The notes below the pieces were generated by a model. That model made no database searches. It had not been told where the DNA came from and saw only the letters and a list, made by a program, of their open reading frames with translations. Below are positions 40,514 to 48,276 of a stretch of 64,000 bases of DNA, one piece after another (positions within the stretch are counted from its first letter, which is position 1; every line of letters starts with the position of its first letter). This stretch comes from OAS926 sp035503715 (GTDB lineage: Bacteria; Pseudomonadota; Alphaproteobacteria; Rhizobiales; Rhizobiaceae): assembly GCA_035503715.1 (NCBI GenBank), contig DATJTE010000131.1, positions 34,142 to 98,141 of the forward strand, given 5' to 3'. The position numbers and the translations under genes were made by a program.

Positions 40514-41608
40514 CTAGCGCAGGGTCAGAATCCAGTCCCTTAACAGAGCAACCGCGTCAGGATCGGCCAGATGCCGGCCAAGTTCTGGCATCATCACGCC
40601 GGGCTCCGTGCTTTCCACCCGGTAGAGCAGGATCGAGCCGTCCGGATCGCCCGGTTTTATGTCGAATTCGCGCCCGCCGGAGCCTTTCCCGGCCGCAACA
40701 GGCCGCTTGTTGATGCCGATGGCGACCGGATTCTGCTCGTTGAAGGTCAAGAAAAGCCCGGAATTCGAGGCCGGACCCTCGCGCCGGTGGCAATGCGCAC
40801 AGTTCACGTCCAGCCAGGCGCGCGCCCGCGCATCGATCGGCGCTGCGGAATCCCGCGCGTTCGGCACGTCCGGTGGATTTTCCGGCAAATTCGCCAGAAT
40901 TCCAAGCTCCGACCAGTGCGAAAGCTGGTTTTTTGCATCACTTCCGGTGGTTAGGTTCAGGTTCCGCGCCTTCGGCCCGAGCGGCACAATCTCGCCGTTG
41001 AAGGCATGGCAGCCCTTGCACTGATTACGGTTCGGCACTGCGTAAGTAAACGCTAACGGGCTTCCATCGGCCGCAATCGTCTCAATATCCACCTTGGCGC
41101 CGGCGATCTTCAGCACAGCCTCGGTCTGCTCCGCGTTCCAGACATAGGCCTGCGACAGCCAGCCGGAATCTTGTCTGAGCATCACTCTCGTTTCGATGAC
41201 GCGGATGTTTTCGTCGGGCTTGCGGTAATCGGCGGGAAACGCGAAGGTCTTGATCAGCGCGGAGCCAACCGGGAAATCGAACGCTTCGGTCTCGTCATAG
41301 GCCGCCTGCTTGCCTTTCGGCACATAGACGAAGCGGTATTTCAGCGCGTTGTCGGAAAAGAGCGGCGTGGCGATGGTGAACGGCACCACGCCCTCGGCCG
41401 GCGTCTGCGCCTTCAGATCGTCGAAGAATCCGAACTCGGACAGAAGTTTTGGTGGCGATTTCGCCAGGATCAGGGTGTCGTTGGGGGTGGCGTGGGCAAT
41501 TGCGGGCTGGAGAAAGAGAGCCACGAGCGCCCCCTCCACCGTGCTTCGCACGGTTCCCCTCCCCCGCTTCGCAGGGGAGGATCCAAGGTCGCGGCTGTCA
41601 TCGCCCAT
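40514..41608 (-). CDS. SO2930-family diheme c-type cytochrome
   Basis: A exported protein of about 364 residues with two covalent heme motifs, CKGCH (near 197) and CAHCH (near 270), and Met residues (GVMMPELG) near the end that could be an axial ligand. The signal-like segment ALVALFLQPAIAHA precedes TPND. The start is uncertain: ATG 41608 has GGGGGAGG upstream but lies inside a 137-bp repeat; GTG 41548 and GTG 41539 would give a shorter, more usual signal peptide. The frame is open up to 41683. It is followed by nothing in the same direction and preceded by the beta-helix gene, a pairing known for this family. Function unknown; a periplasmic electron carrier is likely. Confidence 0.85.
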   Translation of the reverse strand: MGDDSRDLGSSPAKRGRGTVRSTVEGALVALFLQPAIAHATPNDTLILAKSPPKLLSEFGFFDDLKAQTPAEGVVPFTIATPLFSDNALKYRFVYVPKGKQAAYDETEAFDFPVGSALIKTFAFPADYRKPDENIRVIETRVMLRQDSGWLSQAYVWNAEQTEAVLKIAGAKVDIETIAADGSPLAFTYAVPNRNQCKGCHAFNGEIVPLGPKARNLNLTTGSDAKNQLSHWSELGILANLPENPPDVPNARDSAAPIDARARAWLDVNCAHCHRREGPASNSGLFLTFNEQNPVAIGINKRPVAAGKGSGGREFDIKPGDPDGSILLYRVESTEPGVMMPELGRHLADPDAVALLRDWILTLR

Positions 41609-41663
41609 TGATCCTCCCCCGTTTACGGGGCAGTGGGACGGCCGAAGGCGGTGGAGGGGGCGC
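41527..41663. repeat. 137-bp palindromic mosaic repeat between the cytochrome and beta-helix genes
   Basis: GCGCCCCCTCCACCG (41527-41541) and its exact complement (41649-41663) are 15-base terminal inverted repeats. Inside are CCGTGC-TTC-GCACGG, a CCCC/GGGG hairpin and CCCCGTTTACGGGG. This is like the short palindromic elements scattered in Mesorhizobium-type genomes. It begins inside the 5' part of the cytochrome frame and ends six bases from the beta-helix gene stop. Confidence 0.75.
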
Positions 41664-41669
41664 AAATTA

Positions 41670-42905
41670 TTAAGCCCCGCCACCCTGCGGCAGCTTTACG
41701 GCCTCAGGCTCCGGCAACGATCCCTTGTAGCCGCTGATGTCCGTGTCCGGCCACCAGCCCCAGGGCAGCAGGAGCTGCGAGATCATCTTGAGATTGACGA
41801 AGCTCGTGCCTTCGGCCTCGTCGATGTAGACGCGGTTTTCGGCGGACGTCCACGAGAAGTATTCCGGAATGGTCGTCACCCCGTCCCAGACGATGTCCGG
41901 CACCGGCGTGCCCGACACGTCCGAAATCGTCTTGCCGACCTCGCCGTCGGGTGCCGCGCCGCCCTCGCCATAGCTGTTGCCGTGCACATACACGCCGCGC
42001 GGTACAAACATGTAATTCTCGTCCTCGTAGTCGTTCGGATAGGCCGCGATCAGCACATGCGCGGTGCCATTGCCGTCAAGCTTGTTGTTGAAGACGTGCA
42101 CGTTGCGGTTCGCCATCACCATGATGCCCATGCCCTTCGGCACGATCGCCACCATGTTGCCCTTCGGCGCGAAGTTTGCCGTATCGTTGTCGACGACCTC
42201 ATTGTCGAAGACGCGGATGTCGTGCCCGCCTTGCACCGGCAGGTTCGGCAGGTCGAACACCAGGATGCCGCCGGTGTTGCGCGTCGCGACATTCTTGTAG
42301 ACGTCGGCCTTGAACGAGTTTTCGATTTCGATGCCGGCGACGTTGAACTCGGCGCGCGAGTTGCGCACGATGATGTTTTCCGACTGGCCGACATAGATGC
42401 CGGCATCCGCAGCACCCCGCACCGTCACGCCGTCCACCAGCACATTCTTCGACGACACCGGATAGACTCCGTAGGCGCCGTTCTTGGCGTCCGGCCCGTT
42501 CGTCCATTCGACACGCAGGTTGAGGAAGGATATCTGATCGGAGCCCTTCGACTTGACGCCGTCGCCCTTGGTGTCCTCGACGGCAAAATCCTTCAGCACG
42601 ACGCGGTCCGATGTGACGAGCAGGCCCTCACCCGAGCCGGTCTGCCCCTTGAAGGACAGCACCGTCTGGTCAGGCCCGGCGCCCGTCACGATGACATCGT
42701 CAACATCGAGCGACAGACCCTCAGTGAGATCGAAACGCCCGGCGCCGATCCGCACCGTGTCGCCCGGCTGCGCAAGAATCAGCGCCTCGACAAGCCGCTC
42801 GGCGGCACCCTCGTCGGCCTCGACCACATGCTCCGCGGCCAGTGAAACTGAAGCCCAGACCGTTGAAGAGACCAAGACCGTGGCCAGGAAAACTTTACGC
42901 AGCAT
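41670..42905 (-). CDS. Parallel beta-helix (NosD/pectate-lyase-like) repeat protein
   Basis: A 411-residue exported protein with a signal peptide (SVSLAAEHV, cleavage near 23). The middle (about 60-330) is a series of short strands with repeated V-x-[VI]-x-[NG]-N-type turns (VIVTGAGPDQTVLSF, IIVRNSRAEFNVAGIEIENS, VHVFNNKLDGNG), the mark of a right-handed parallel beta-helix. No clear catalytic Asp/Arg set of polysaccharide lyases is obvious. ATG 42905 has GGGAGG upstream. It lies immediately upstream of the diheme cytochrome and divergent to a TetR gene, so the two are likely one operon controlled by that regulator. Confidence 0.85.
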   Translation of the reverse strand: MLRKVFLATVLVSSTVWASVSLAAEHVVEADEGAAERLVEALILAQPGDTVRIGAGRFDLTEGLSLDVDDVIVTGAGPDQTVLSFKGQTGSGEGLLVTSDRVVLKDFAVEDTKGDGVKSKGSDQISFLNLRVEWTNGPDAKNGAYGVYPVSSKNVLVDGVTVRGAADAGIYVGQSENIIVRNSRAEFNVAGIEIENSFKADVYKNVATRNTGGILVFDLPNLPVQGGHDIRVFDNEVVDNDTANFAPKGNMVAIVPKGMGIMVMANRNVHVFNNKLDGNGTAHVLIAAYPNDYEDENYMFVPRGVYVHGNSYGEGGAAPDGEVGKTISDVSGTPVPDIVWDGVTTIPEYFSWTSAENRVYIDEAEGTSFVNLKMISQLLLPWGWWPDTDISGYKGSLPEPEAVKLPQGGGA

Positions 42906-42968
42906 CGTCCACCTCCCGGAAGCTGACATGTCTTGACGATGCGCGCCGTTTGGACGACTGTCAAGAAA

Positions 42969-42987
42969 AAGTGAAAGTGTTTCACTT
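42969..42987. promoter_or_regulatory. Perfect palindrome between the beta-helix and TetR genes, likely TetR operator
   Basis: AAGTGAAA-GTG-TTTCACTT is a perfect 8-base inverted repeat with a 3-base centre, ending at the base before the TetR ATG. On the minus strand a TTGACA-like element (42964-42959) follows at once, so the palindrome overlaps or abuts the -35 region of the beta-helix operon. Confidence 0.75.
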
Positions 42988-43626
42988 ATGGACCAGCCGA
43001 CCCGCCAGGCCCCAGCGGCACGGCCCGTCGCGCCCCGCCAGGCGCGGGCGCTGAGGACCCGCGAGACGCTGCTCGACGCGGTGGAAAAGATCGTGGCGAC
43101 CGAAGGCGGCCAAGCCGTCACCACCACGCGCATCGCAGGTGATACGGGCGTCGCCGTCGGTACAATCTACCGCTATTTCGCCGACCGCGAGGCGCTGATC
43201 CTCGCCGCTTACGACCGCACGGTGGAGCGCATCGTGGCGGACAGCGCACAAGCCCTGCAGCGCCTGCCCTCCGGCCGGATCGCCCCGGCTGACGCGGCGA
43301 AGGAACTCCTCACCGCGTATCTTGCCGCGGCGGAAACCATTCCCTCCCACGTCGGGCTGCTCGCCGAGATGCGGAAACTCCAGCCGGTCGAAGCCGACCA
43401 GCATGGCATCAACCAGTCCGGCATTCTCCGCGATCTGTTCCTGCCATTCTTCGAACGATTCCTGCCGGACACCCCGCCGGCCGATCCGACGAAACTCGGT
43501 TTCGCCGGCGTGCTCGTCGGCACGATGGTGGACCTTTATCTCGTCACGCCCGACAGGGCTGCGAAAGCAAAGCTGAAAGCCGAGATCGATGCGCATGTGG
43601 CGCTGATCGTCGAGCGATTTGCTTAG
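42988..43626 (+). CDS. TetR-family transcriptional regulator
   Basis: A 212-residue regulator with an N-terminal TetR DNA-binding domain (about 25-75; TRETLLDAVEKIVATEG, then GVAVGTIYRYFADREALILAAY) and a variable C-terminal ligand domain. No ribosome-binding site precedes ATG 42988, because the 19-base palindrome reaches the start codon; the message may be leaderless, or a later in-frame start may be used. Probable repressor of itself and of the beta-helix/cytochrome pair; ligand unknown. Confidence 0.87.
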   Translation: MDQPTRQAPAARPVAPRQARALRTRETLLDAVEKIVATEGGQAVTTTRIAGDTGVAVGTIYRYFADREALILAAYDRTVERIVADSAQALQRLPSGRIAPADAAKELLTAYLAAAETIPSHVGLLAEMRKLQPVEADQHGINQSGILRDLFLPFFERFLPDTPPADPTKLGFAGVLVGTMVDLYLVTPDRAAKAKLKAEIDAHVALIVERFA

Positions 43627-43713
43627 CCGCGCAGGCCCGGCGCAAAACCTTGTGCTGGACCTGTGGCAGCCACCGCGGCGCCGTCAGGATGCGCGAACAA
43701 AGGGAGGCATGTC

Positions 43714-44157
43714 ATGACCGTCACCATCCGCCCGCTGGAGAAATCCGATCACGCCGAATGGCGCAGGCTCTGGACGCTCTATCTCGAGTTCTACAAGACA
43801 ACCGTCCCAGAAGAGGTCTACGCCACGACCTGGCAACGGCTCTTCACCGAAGGCGAGTTCGAACCCAAGGGTTTTATCGCGACGCTGGACGGCAAGCTGG
43901 TTGGCCTGACGCACTATCTGTACCACCGCTCCTGCTGGTCACTGGTCAACAACTGCTACCTGCAGGACCTCTTCTCGGACGCATCCGCGCGCGGAAAGGG
44001 CGTCGGCGCAGCGCTCATCAAGGCGGTCCAGGAGGAAGCCGGCAAGCTCGGCATCAAGAACGTCTACTGGATGACCCACGAGACCAATGACACCGCCCGT
44101 CGCCTCTACGACTACGTCGCGCGGCGGACGGGGTTCATCGAATACGATTTGATGTAA
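43714..44157 (+). CDS. GNAT-family N-acetyltransferase
   Basis: A 147-residue acetyl-CoA-dependent acetyltransferase. The acetyl-CoA loop is seen in DASARGKGVGAALIKAVQEEA (R/Q-x-x-G-x-G/A), preceded by LQDLFSD, and the C-terminal NDTARRLYDYVARRTGF is the usual GNAT end. ATG 43714 follows GGGAGGCATGTC. Its 3' end overlaps the convergent PIN toxin gene by 46 bases. The substrate is not known. Confidence 0.88.
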   Translation: MTVTIRPLEKSDHAEWRRLWTLYLEFYKTTVPEEVYATTWQRLFTEGEFEPKGFIATLDGKLVGLTHYLYHRSCWSLVNNCYLQDLFSDASARGKGVGAALIKAVQEEAGKLGIKNVYWMTHETNDTARRLYDYVARRTGFIEYDLM

Positions 44158-44606
44158 GGCCAAAGCTGAGCTGCCTCGCTGAGACCAACTGCCAAGGCAG
44201 ACCATTCCATAGCGTGATTGGCTGCAAGCTTTCGAAGCAAACGCTCATCGGCCGTCACCAAAACGGTTCCAAGCCGTGCCGCGGCAAGCAAGTAGAAACA
44301 GTCATAAGCTGGGTGGTTGAGCGCGAGAGCCAGGCGGCATGCGTCCGCTAACAGCGATTGCGACGGCAAGATGCGAGGCTTGAAATGTTGAAGCGCCGCT
44401 AACGCGTCCTCGACGTCCGCCGGACCAAGAGCACCTCTGGCGACCTGCTTCCACAAGATGTTGGCGATTTCGGCGAAGAGGATGTCTGGAACGACAAACT
44501 TATGACGTGCTCGCAACTTCAAAGCCTGTGGACTATCGCCCTCTGGAATTAGCCATTTTGCGACGACACTGGAATCAACGACGATCTGCTCACCGTCACC
44601 GCTCAT
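44112..44606 (-). CDS. PIN-domain toxin (second module)
   Basis: A 164-residue PIN-domain ribonuclease. The acidic residues are in VVDSSVVAKW (Asp near 11), LFAEIANILW (Glu near 46), YDCFYLLAAA (Asp near 102) and VTADERLLRKL (Asp near 119). It overlaps its antitoxin gene by 11 bases and the convergent GNAT gene by 46, so its last 15 codons are read on both strands. Confidence 0.88.
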   Translation of the reverse strand: MSGDGEQIVVDSSVVAKWLIPEGDSPQALKLRARHKFVVPDILFAEIANILWKQVARGALGPADVEDALAALQHFKPRILPSQSLLADACRLALALNHPAYDCFYLLAAARLGTVLVTADERLLRKLAANHAMEWSALAVGLSEAAQLWPYIKSYSMNPVRRAT

Positions 44607-44835
44607 CCCGGCTTTCCCGCATCAAAACCTCAGAGGCGGTGAAACGACGCCCTTTCAAACGCTCCCGCAACTTAGCGGCAAGTTGATCAAAGGTTAGATC
44701 TTCGTCGTCACCGGGCAATGCTGATTCAAGGATAGCGCGATGCTCAGCCTCCGCGGAGCGGCCATTCTTGGTGGCCCGCTCTTTGAGACGCACGATTATC
44801 TCGTCGTCGACATTTCGAACGTGCAAACTGGCCAC
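44596..44835 (-). CDS. FitA-type ribbon-helix-helix antitoxin (second module)
   Basis: A 79-residue protein with a ribbon-helix-helix N-terminus (ASLHVRNVDDEIIVRLKERA, then NGRSAEAEHRAILESAL), in the FitA/VapB subgroup, and a toxin-binding C-terminus. The start is a GTG at 44835 behind AAGGAG. TAGCA (44862-44866) and TGCTA (44870-44874) form an inverted repeat about 30 bases upstream and could be its operator; it does not resemble the TGATATCA operator of the first module. Confidence 0.85.
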   Translation of the reverse strand: MASLHVRNVDDEIIVRLKERATKNGRSAEAEHRAILESALPGDDEDLTFDQLAAKLRERLKGRRFTASEVLMRESRDER

Positions 44836-44861
44836 TGCTAAATCTCCTTCAGCCCATCATA

Positions 44862-44874
44862 TAGCATTTTGCTA
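44862..44874 (-). promoter_or_regulatory. Candidate operator of the second toxin-antitoxin module
   Basis: A TAGCA-TTT-TGCTA inverted repeat, with a second TGCTA as direct repeat 11 bases away, lies between the antitoxin gene and the divergent VWA gene. TATGAT next to it could be a -10 element. Confidence 0.4.
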
Positions 44875-44924
44875 GCACTCCGTCCATCTTGCGCCCGGTA
44901 CTCGCGCGTTGCACAGGTGAAGCC

Positions 44925-46115
44925 ATGTTCATCCCCTTCTTCCTCGAACTGAAAGCCGCGCGCGTCCCCGTGTCGCTGCGCGAATATCTGACGCTGCTCG
45001 AAGGCATGGAGGCCGACCTCGTCACCTATGACGTCGAGGGCTTCTACTATCTGGCGCGCGCCGCGCTGGTGAAGGACGAACGTCACATCGATCGTTTCGA
45101 CCAGGTGTTTTCGCATGTCTTCAAGGGTGTCGAGGCGCTGTCGGGCGAAATGGCGATCGACGTTGCCAATCTGCCGGAGGAATGGCTCCGCAGGCTCGCC
45201 GAGAAGCACCTGACAGAGGAGGAGAAGAAACTCGTCGAGGCGCTTGGCGGCTTCGAGAAGCTGATGGAAACGCTGCGCCAGCGGCTCGAGGAACAGAAGG
45301 GCCGTCACCAGGGCGGCTCGAAGTGGATCGGCACCGCCGGCACCTCGCCCTTCGGCGCGTATGGCTACAATCCCGAGGGCGTGCGCATCGGCCAGGAGAC
45401 GAGCCGTCACCGCCGCGCGGTCAAGGTGTGGGACAAGCGCGAGTTCAAAAATTTCGACGACACGGTCGAACTCGGCACGCGCAACATCAAGGTCGCACTG
45501 AAACGGCTGCGCCGGTGGGTGCGCGAGGGCGCGGACGAAGAACTCGACCTGCCCGGCACCATCCACGCCACCGCCGAGCACGGCTATCTCGATGTGCAGA
45601 CGCGGCCCGAGCGCCGCAACGCCGTGAAGCTGTTGATGTTCTTCGACGTCGGCGGCTCGATGGACGATCACATCAAGGTGGTCGAAGAACTGTTCTCCGC
45701 GTCGCGCGCCGAGTTCCGCCAGCTCGAATATTTCTACTTCCACAACTGCCTCTATGAAGGCGTATGGAAGGACAATCGCCGCCGGCATGCCGAAACCATG
45801 TCGACGCAGGACGTGCTCCACAAATACGGCCACGACTACAAGGTGATCTTTGTCGGCGATGCGTCGATGAGTCCCTACGAGATCGCCTATGCCGGCGGTT
45901 CGGTCGAGCACTGGAACCCCGAGCCCGGCATCGTCTGGCTGCAGCGCGTGCTGGCGCAATGGCCGAACGCGGTGTGGCTGAATCCGACCGCCGAGAAGCA
46001 CTGGGGTTACACGCATTCGATCGGCATGATCCGCGAGATCTTTTCCGAGCGCATGTACCCGCTCACCCTTGCCGGCCTCGACGCCGCGACGAAGGAACTG
46101 TCACGCAAGCACTAG
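44925..46115 (+). CDS. VWA-domain protein, CoxE-like
   Basis: A 396-residue protein. The N-terminal half is helical and charged, the middle is basic (SRHRRAVKVWDKREFKNF), and a C-terminal von Willebrand A domain starts near 240 (AVKLLMFFDVGGSMDDHIKVVEEL). Its metal site reads D-x-G-G-S rather than the classical D-x-S-x-S. Family members usually work with a MoxR-type AAA ATPase as chaperones that mature metalloenzymes; no such ATPase gene is next to it here, where a toxin-antitoxin module lies upstream. ATG 44925 is the first ATG of the conserved N-terminus. Its stop codon lies inside a repeat. Confidence 0.85.
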   Translation: MFIPFFLELKAARVPVSLREYLTLLEGMEADLVTYDVEGFYYLARAALVKDERHIDRFDQVFSHVFKGVEALSGEMAIDVANLPEEWLRRLAEKHLTEEEKKLVEALGGFEKLMETLRQRLEEQKGRHQGGSKWIGTAGTSPFGAYGYNPEGVRIGQETSRHRRAVKVWDKREFKNFDDTVELGTRNIKVALKRLRRWVREGADEELDLPGTIHATAEHGYLDVQTRPERRNAVKLLMFFDVGGSMDDHIKVVEELFSASRAEFRQLEYFYFHNCLYEGVWKDNRRRHAETMSTQDVLHKYGHDYKVIFVGDASMSPYEIAYAGGSVEHWNPEPGIVWLQRVLAQWPNAVWLNPTAEKHWGYTHSIGMIREIFSERMYPLTLAGLDAATKELSRKH

Positions 46116-46216
46116 AGCAATTCCAGCAGAAGTGTGAGCGGTTCTGCGTCCGGAATTGCGGCTAAAATAAACAGCTAGAGCGGGTCGGCGTTTCGAAGAA
46201 ACGGTGAACTGCTCTA
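46113..46216. repeat. Rhizobial palindromic intergenic element
   Basis: TAGAGCA (46113-46119) and TGCTCTA (46210-46216) bound a 104-base element with AATTCCAG, GAGCGGTTCTGCGTCCGGAATTGCG and GAAACGGTGAA segments. From memory, elements with this AGAGCAATTCC...GCTCTA frame are abundant between genes of Mesorhizobium-like genomes. The TAG stop of the VWA gene is its first three bases. Confidence 0.75.
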
Positions 46217-46236
46217 ACGGCGCTCCGGGCAGCGCC

Positions 46237-46566
46237 TCAAATCAGCGTCGCGATCACCAGCCAGAGCAGCGCGCCGGTCCGCGCATAGCTCGCCGTCCTC
46301 TGGTCGGCGAGCTGCTCAGCAGTGCGCCACACCGCGAAGACGAGGAAGAGGTTGTAGGGCAGCGGCGTCAGATAGACCATGATCGACGCCCACACCGGCC
46401 ATTTCAGCCCGAGCACGATTAGCGCGGCGAACGAGGTGACGATGTTGATCACCGTGCCGACGACGATCATGTCGAACCAGAACAGCCGGTCGAGCGAAAC
46501 GGCGCCCAGCCAGCGGGCGCGGAAGAATCCCGCCGTGTCGTTCGCCAGAAAATCCTGGTCCGCCAT
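46237..46566 (-). CDS. Small membrane protein (109 residues)
   Basis: A protein with about three hydrophobic helices: near 28-55 (LFWFDMIVVGTVINIVTSFAALIVL), 55-78 and 95-109. The N-terminus is polar (ADQDFLANDTAGFFRARW). It is unassigned; I know of no named family. GC content and codon use fit its neighbours, and the start ATG 46566 is the only reasonable one. Confidence 0.7.
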   Translation of the reverse strand: MADQDFLANDTAGFFRARWLGAVSLDRLFWFDMIVVGTVINIVTSFAALIVLGLKWPVWASIMVYLTPLPYNLFLVFAVWRTAEQLADQRTASYARTGALLWLVIATLI

Positions 46567-46618
46567 CGGACCGTCCTTGCCGTTTCAGCCGGAAAACCGG
46601 CAGCCTACGTGACTTGAG

Positions 46619-46764
46619 TATTCAGGTCAGGCCGAGTCGGAGTCAACGACGGGCGCGCAGCGACCAAAATGGTGACTCGCGAGAACCGGAGCGGAGCGTA
46701 CATTTAGTACGTGAGCACCGGAAGCGCAGAGAGCCGCCATTTGCAGACCAGCCTCACCTGAATA
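46619..46764. repeat. 146-bp inverted-repeat element next to gapR
   Basis: TATTCAGGTCAGGC (46619-46632) and GCCTCACCTGAATA (46751-46764) are 14-base terminal inverted repeats with one mismatch. The interior has CGTAC-ATTTA-GTACG and other pairings. It ends exactly at the gapR stop codon, so a gapR transcript would run through it and could fold it as a 3' structure. Confidence 0.6.
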
Positions 46765-47031
46765 TCAGACCATGCCGAGCGCGGCCTTGTAGAGGTCGAG
46801 AATCGCTTCCTCCTCCTGCCGCTCGGCCTGATCCTTCTTGCGCAGCCGGATCAGCGTGCGCACTGCCTTGGTGTCGAAGCCGGTGCCCTTGGCCTCGGCA
46901 TAGACTTCCTTGATGTCGTCTGCGAGCGTCTGCTTCTCCTCCTCGAGACGCTCGATGCGCTCGATGAAGGCGCGCAGCTGGCCGGCGGCGACGGTCTGGC
47001 TATCTTCTTTCTTTTCAGCAGCAGCGGCCAT
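46765..47031 (-). CDS. gapR: Nucleoid-associated protein GapR (DUF2312)
   Basis: An 88-residue alphaproteobacterial protein: AAGQLRAFIERIERLEEEKQTLADDIKEVYAEAKGTGFDTKAVRTLIRLRKKD-type sequence is the DUF2312 family. In Caulobacter GapR binds overtwisted DNA ahead of forks and RNA polymerase and helps topoisomerases. Monocistronic, with a structured element directly after the stop. Confidence 0.95.
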   Translation of the reverse strand: MAAAAEKKEDSQTVAAGQLRAFIERIERLEEEKQTLADDIKEVYAEAKGTGFDTKAVRTLIRLRKKDQAERQEEEAILDLYKAALGMV

Positions 47032-47143
47032 TCTCTTTTAACTCCGGAAAAAAGCGACTCGTGAAAGGCAGGCCAAGGTCGATGCCCGACCGGGCGGGAT
47101 GGGTCAAGGTCTTCCGTCTGTGGAAGACGTGTGCAGAGCCAAT

Positions 47144-47455
47144 CTAATGATCCAGCGGCCTTCTCTTCTCGAATTCCGCCTTCTTGGCGTCGCTCGCTTC
47201 GGTCTGGTGCTTCGCCTGCCACTCCGCATACGGCATGCCGTAGATGATCTCGCGCGACTCGTCCTTCGACATATCGAGGCCGGCGGCGTTTGCCGCGTCG
47301 CGATACCAGTTGGACAGGCAGTTGCGGCAGAAGCCGGCCAAATTCATCAGGTCGATGTTCTGCACATCCGTGCGGGTTCTGAGGTGCTCGACCAGCGTGC
47401 GGAAGGCGGCGGCCTCGAAGTCGCGCTGCTGGTCCGGCGTGAGGTGTGTCGTCAT
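47144..47455 (-). CDS. DUF1244 family protein
   Basis: A 103-residue cytoplasmic protein with two Cys (LAGFCRNCLSNWY) near 43-46 and the family signature MSKDESREIIYGMPYAEWQAKHQ. DUF1244 is widespread in proteobacteria and of unknown function. Its ATG overlaps the upstream gene stop by four bases (ATGA). Confidence 0.92.
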   Translation of the reverse strand: MTTHLTPDQQRDFEAAAFRTLVEHLRTRTDVQNIDLMNLAGFCRNCLSNWYRDAANAAGLDMSKDESREIIYGMPYAEWQAKHQTEASDAKKAEFEKRRPLDH

Positions 47456-48276
47456 CGGGCTGTCCTTTCCGGCGAGTGCGCTACGGGACCGGTGCGCGAG
47501 CCGAACTGTTTTGCCTCATGAATATCGGAACGCCGGTTGATCGCGTCAACGATGGGCGCCAGCCGGGCTGCCCATTCGTCTGCGCCGGCTTCGTCCGCGA
47601 TCAGGTCCTGCCGGATCTCGATCAGCGCATGCGCGAAACCGTTGACGATGGCATGCTTGTACATCGTGTCGCCCTTCAGCGCGCCGTCATAGGGCTCGTT
47701 GTCGCCCACCACAAGCGCCGGGTCCGCCGCCAGCATGTCGAGCAGCGGCTTTGCCGCCCGGTCGTCGGCGTCCCACAACACGCCGACATGCCAGGGCCGC
47801 GCGAAACCTTGCATCACCGGCGTGAAGGAATGCACCGAGAAGATGAACGGCGGCGCCTTGGAGGCAGACGCGACCGACGCGATCAGCGCGCCGACCGCAT
47901 CGTGATAGGGCGCGTAGAACAGGTCGATGCGGCGCTGCCGCTCCTCCGGCGCCATCGGGTAGTTCGACGGCACGATCGTGCCGTCATAGAGCTGGCGGAT
48001 CAGCGTCGGGTCGTCCTCGCCCCTGTTCGGATCGATCAGCAGCCGCGAGAAATTCGCGATGATGCCGGGCACGTCAAGCAGCGCCGCCAGCCGACGCGTC
48101 ACCCACTCGACGCCGATGTCATAGGCGATATGCCGGTCGAACTCGGACGCCGGCAGGCCGAGATCGCCATATTCGTCCGGCAGGTCGCGCCGCGCATGGT
48201 CGGCGATCAGCACCAGGCCCTTCGACCGGTCGCCTTCGATGATGTCGAATGGAGCAAACTGCGACGTGCGGGTCAT
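47452..48276 (-). CDS. N-formylglutamate amidohydrolase family protein
   Basis: A 274-residue enzyme of the HutG-like family (FGase), which releases formate or formylglutamate in histidine breakdown. The LVLIADHARRDLP segment with the metal-binding His/Asp, HIAYDIG, SRLLIDPNRG and FSVHSFTP are family motifs. ATG 48276 begins the family-like N-terminus but has no clear ribosome-binding site; the upstream extension of the frame looks noncoding. It is translationally coupled to DUF1244. A role in histidine catabolism is not supported by neighbours. Confidence 0.85.
   Translation of the reverse strand: MTRTSQFAPFDIIEGDRSKGLVLIADHARRDLPDEYGDLGLPASEFDRHIAYDIGVEWVTRRLAALLDVPGIIANFSRLLIDPNRGEDDPTLIRQLYDGTIVPSNYPMAPEERQRRIDLFYAPYHDAVGALIASVASASKAPPFIFSVHSFTPVMQGFARPWHVGVLWDADDRAAKPLLDMLAADPALVVGDNEPYDGALKGDTMYKHAIVNGFAHALIEIRQDLIADEAGADEWAARLAPIVDAINRRSDIHEAKQFGSRTGPVAHSPERTAR

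Noticed and set aside
41527..41663. Insertion sequence between the cytochrome and beta-helix genes
   Set aside because: Terminal inverted repeats are present, but the element is 137 bases with no transposase frame and no clear target duplication; it was classed as a short palindromic repeat.
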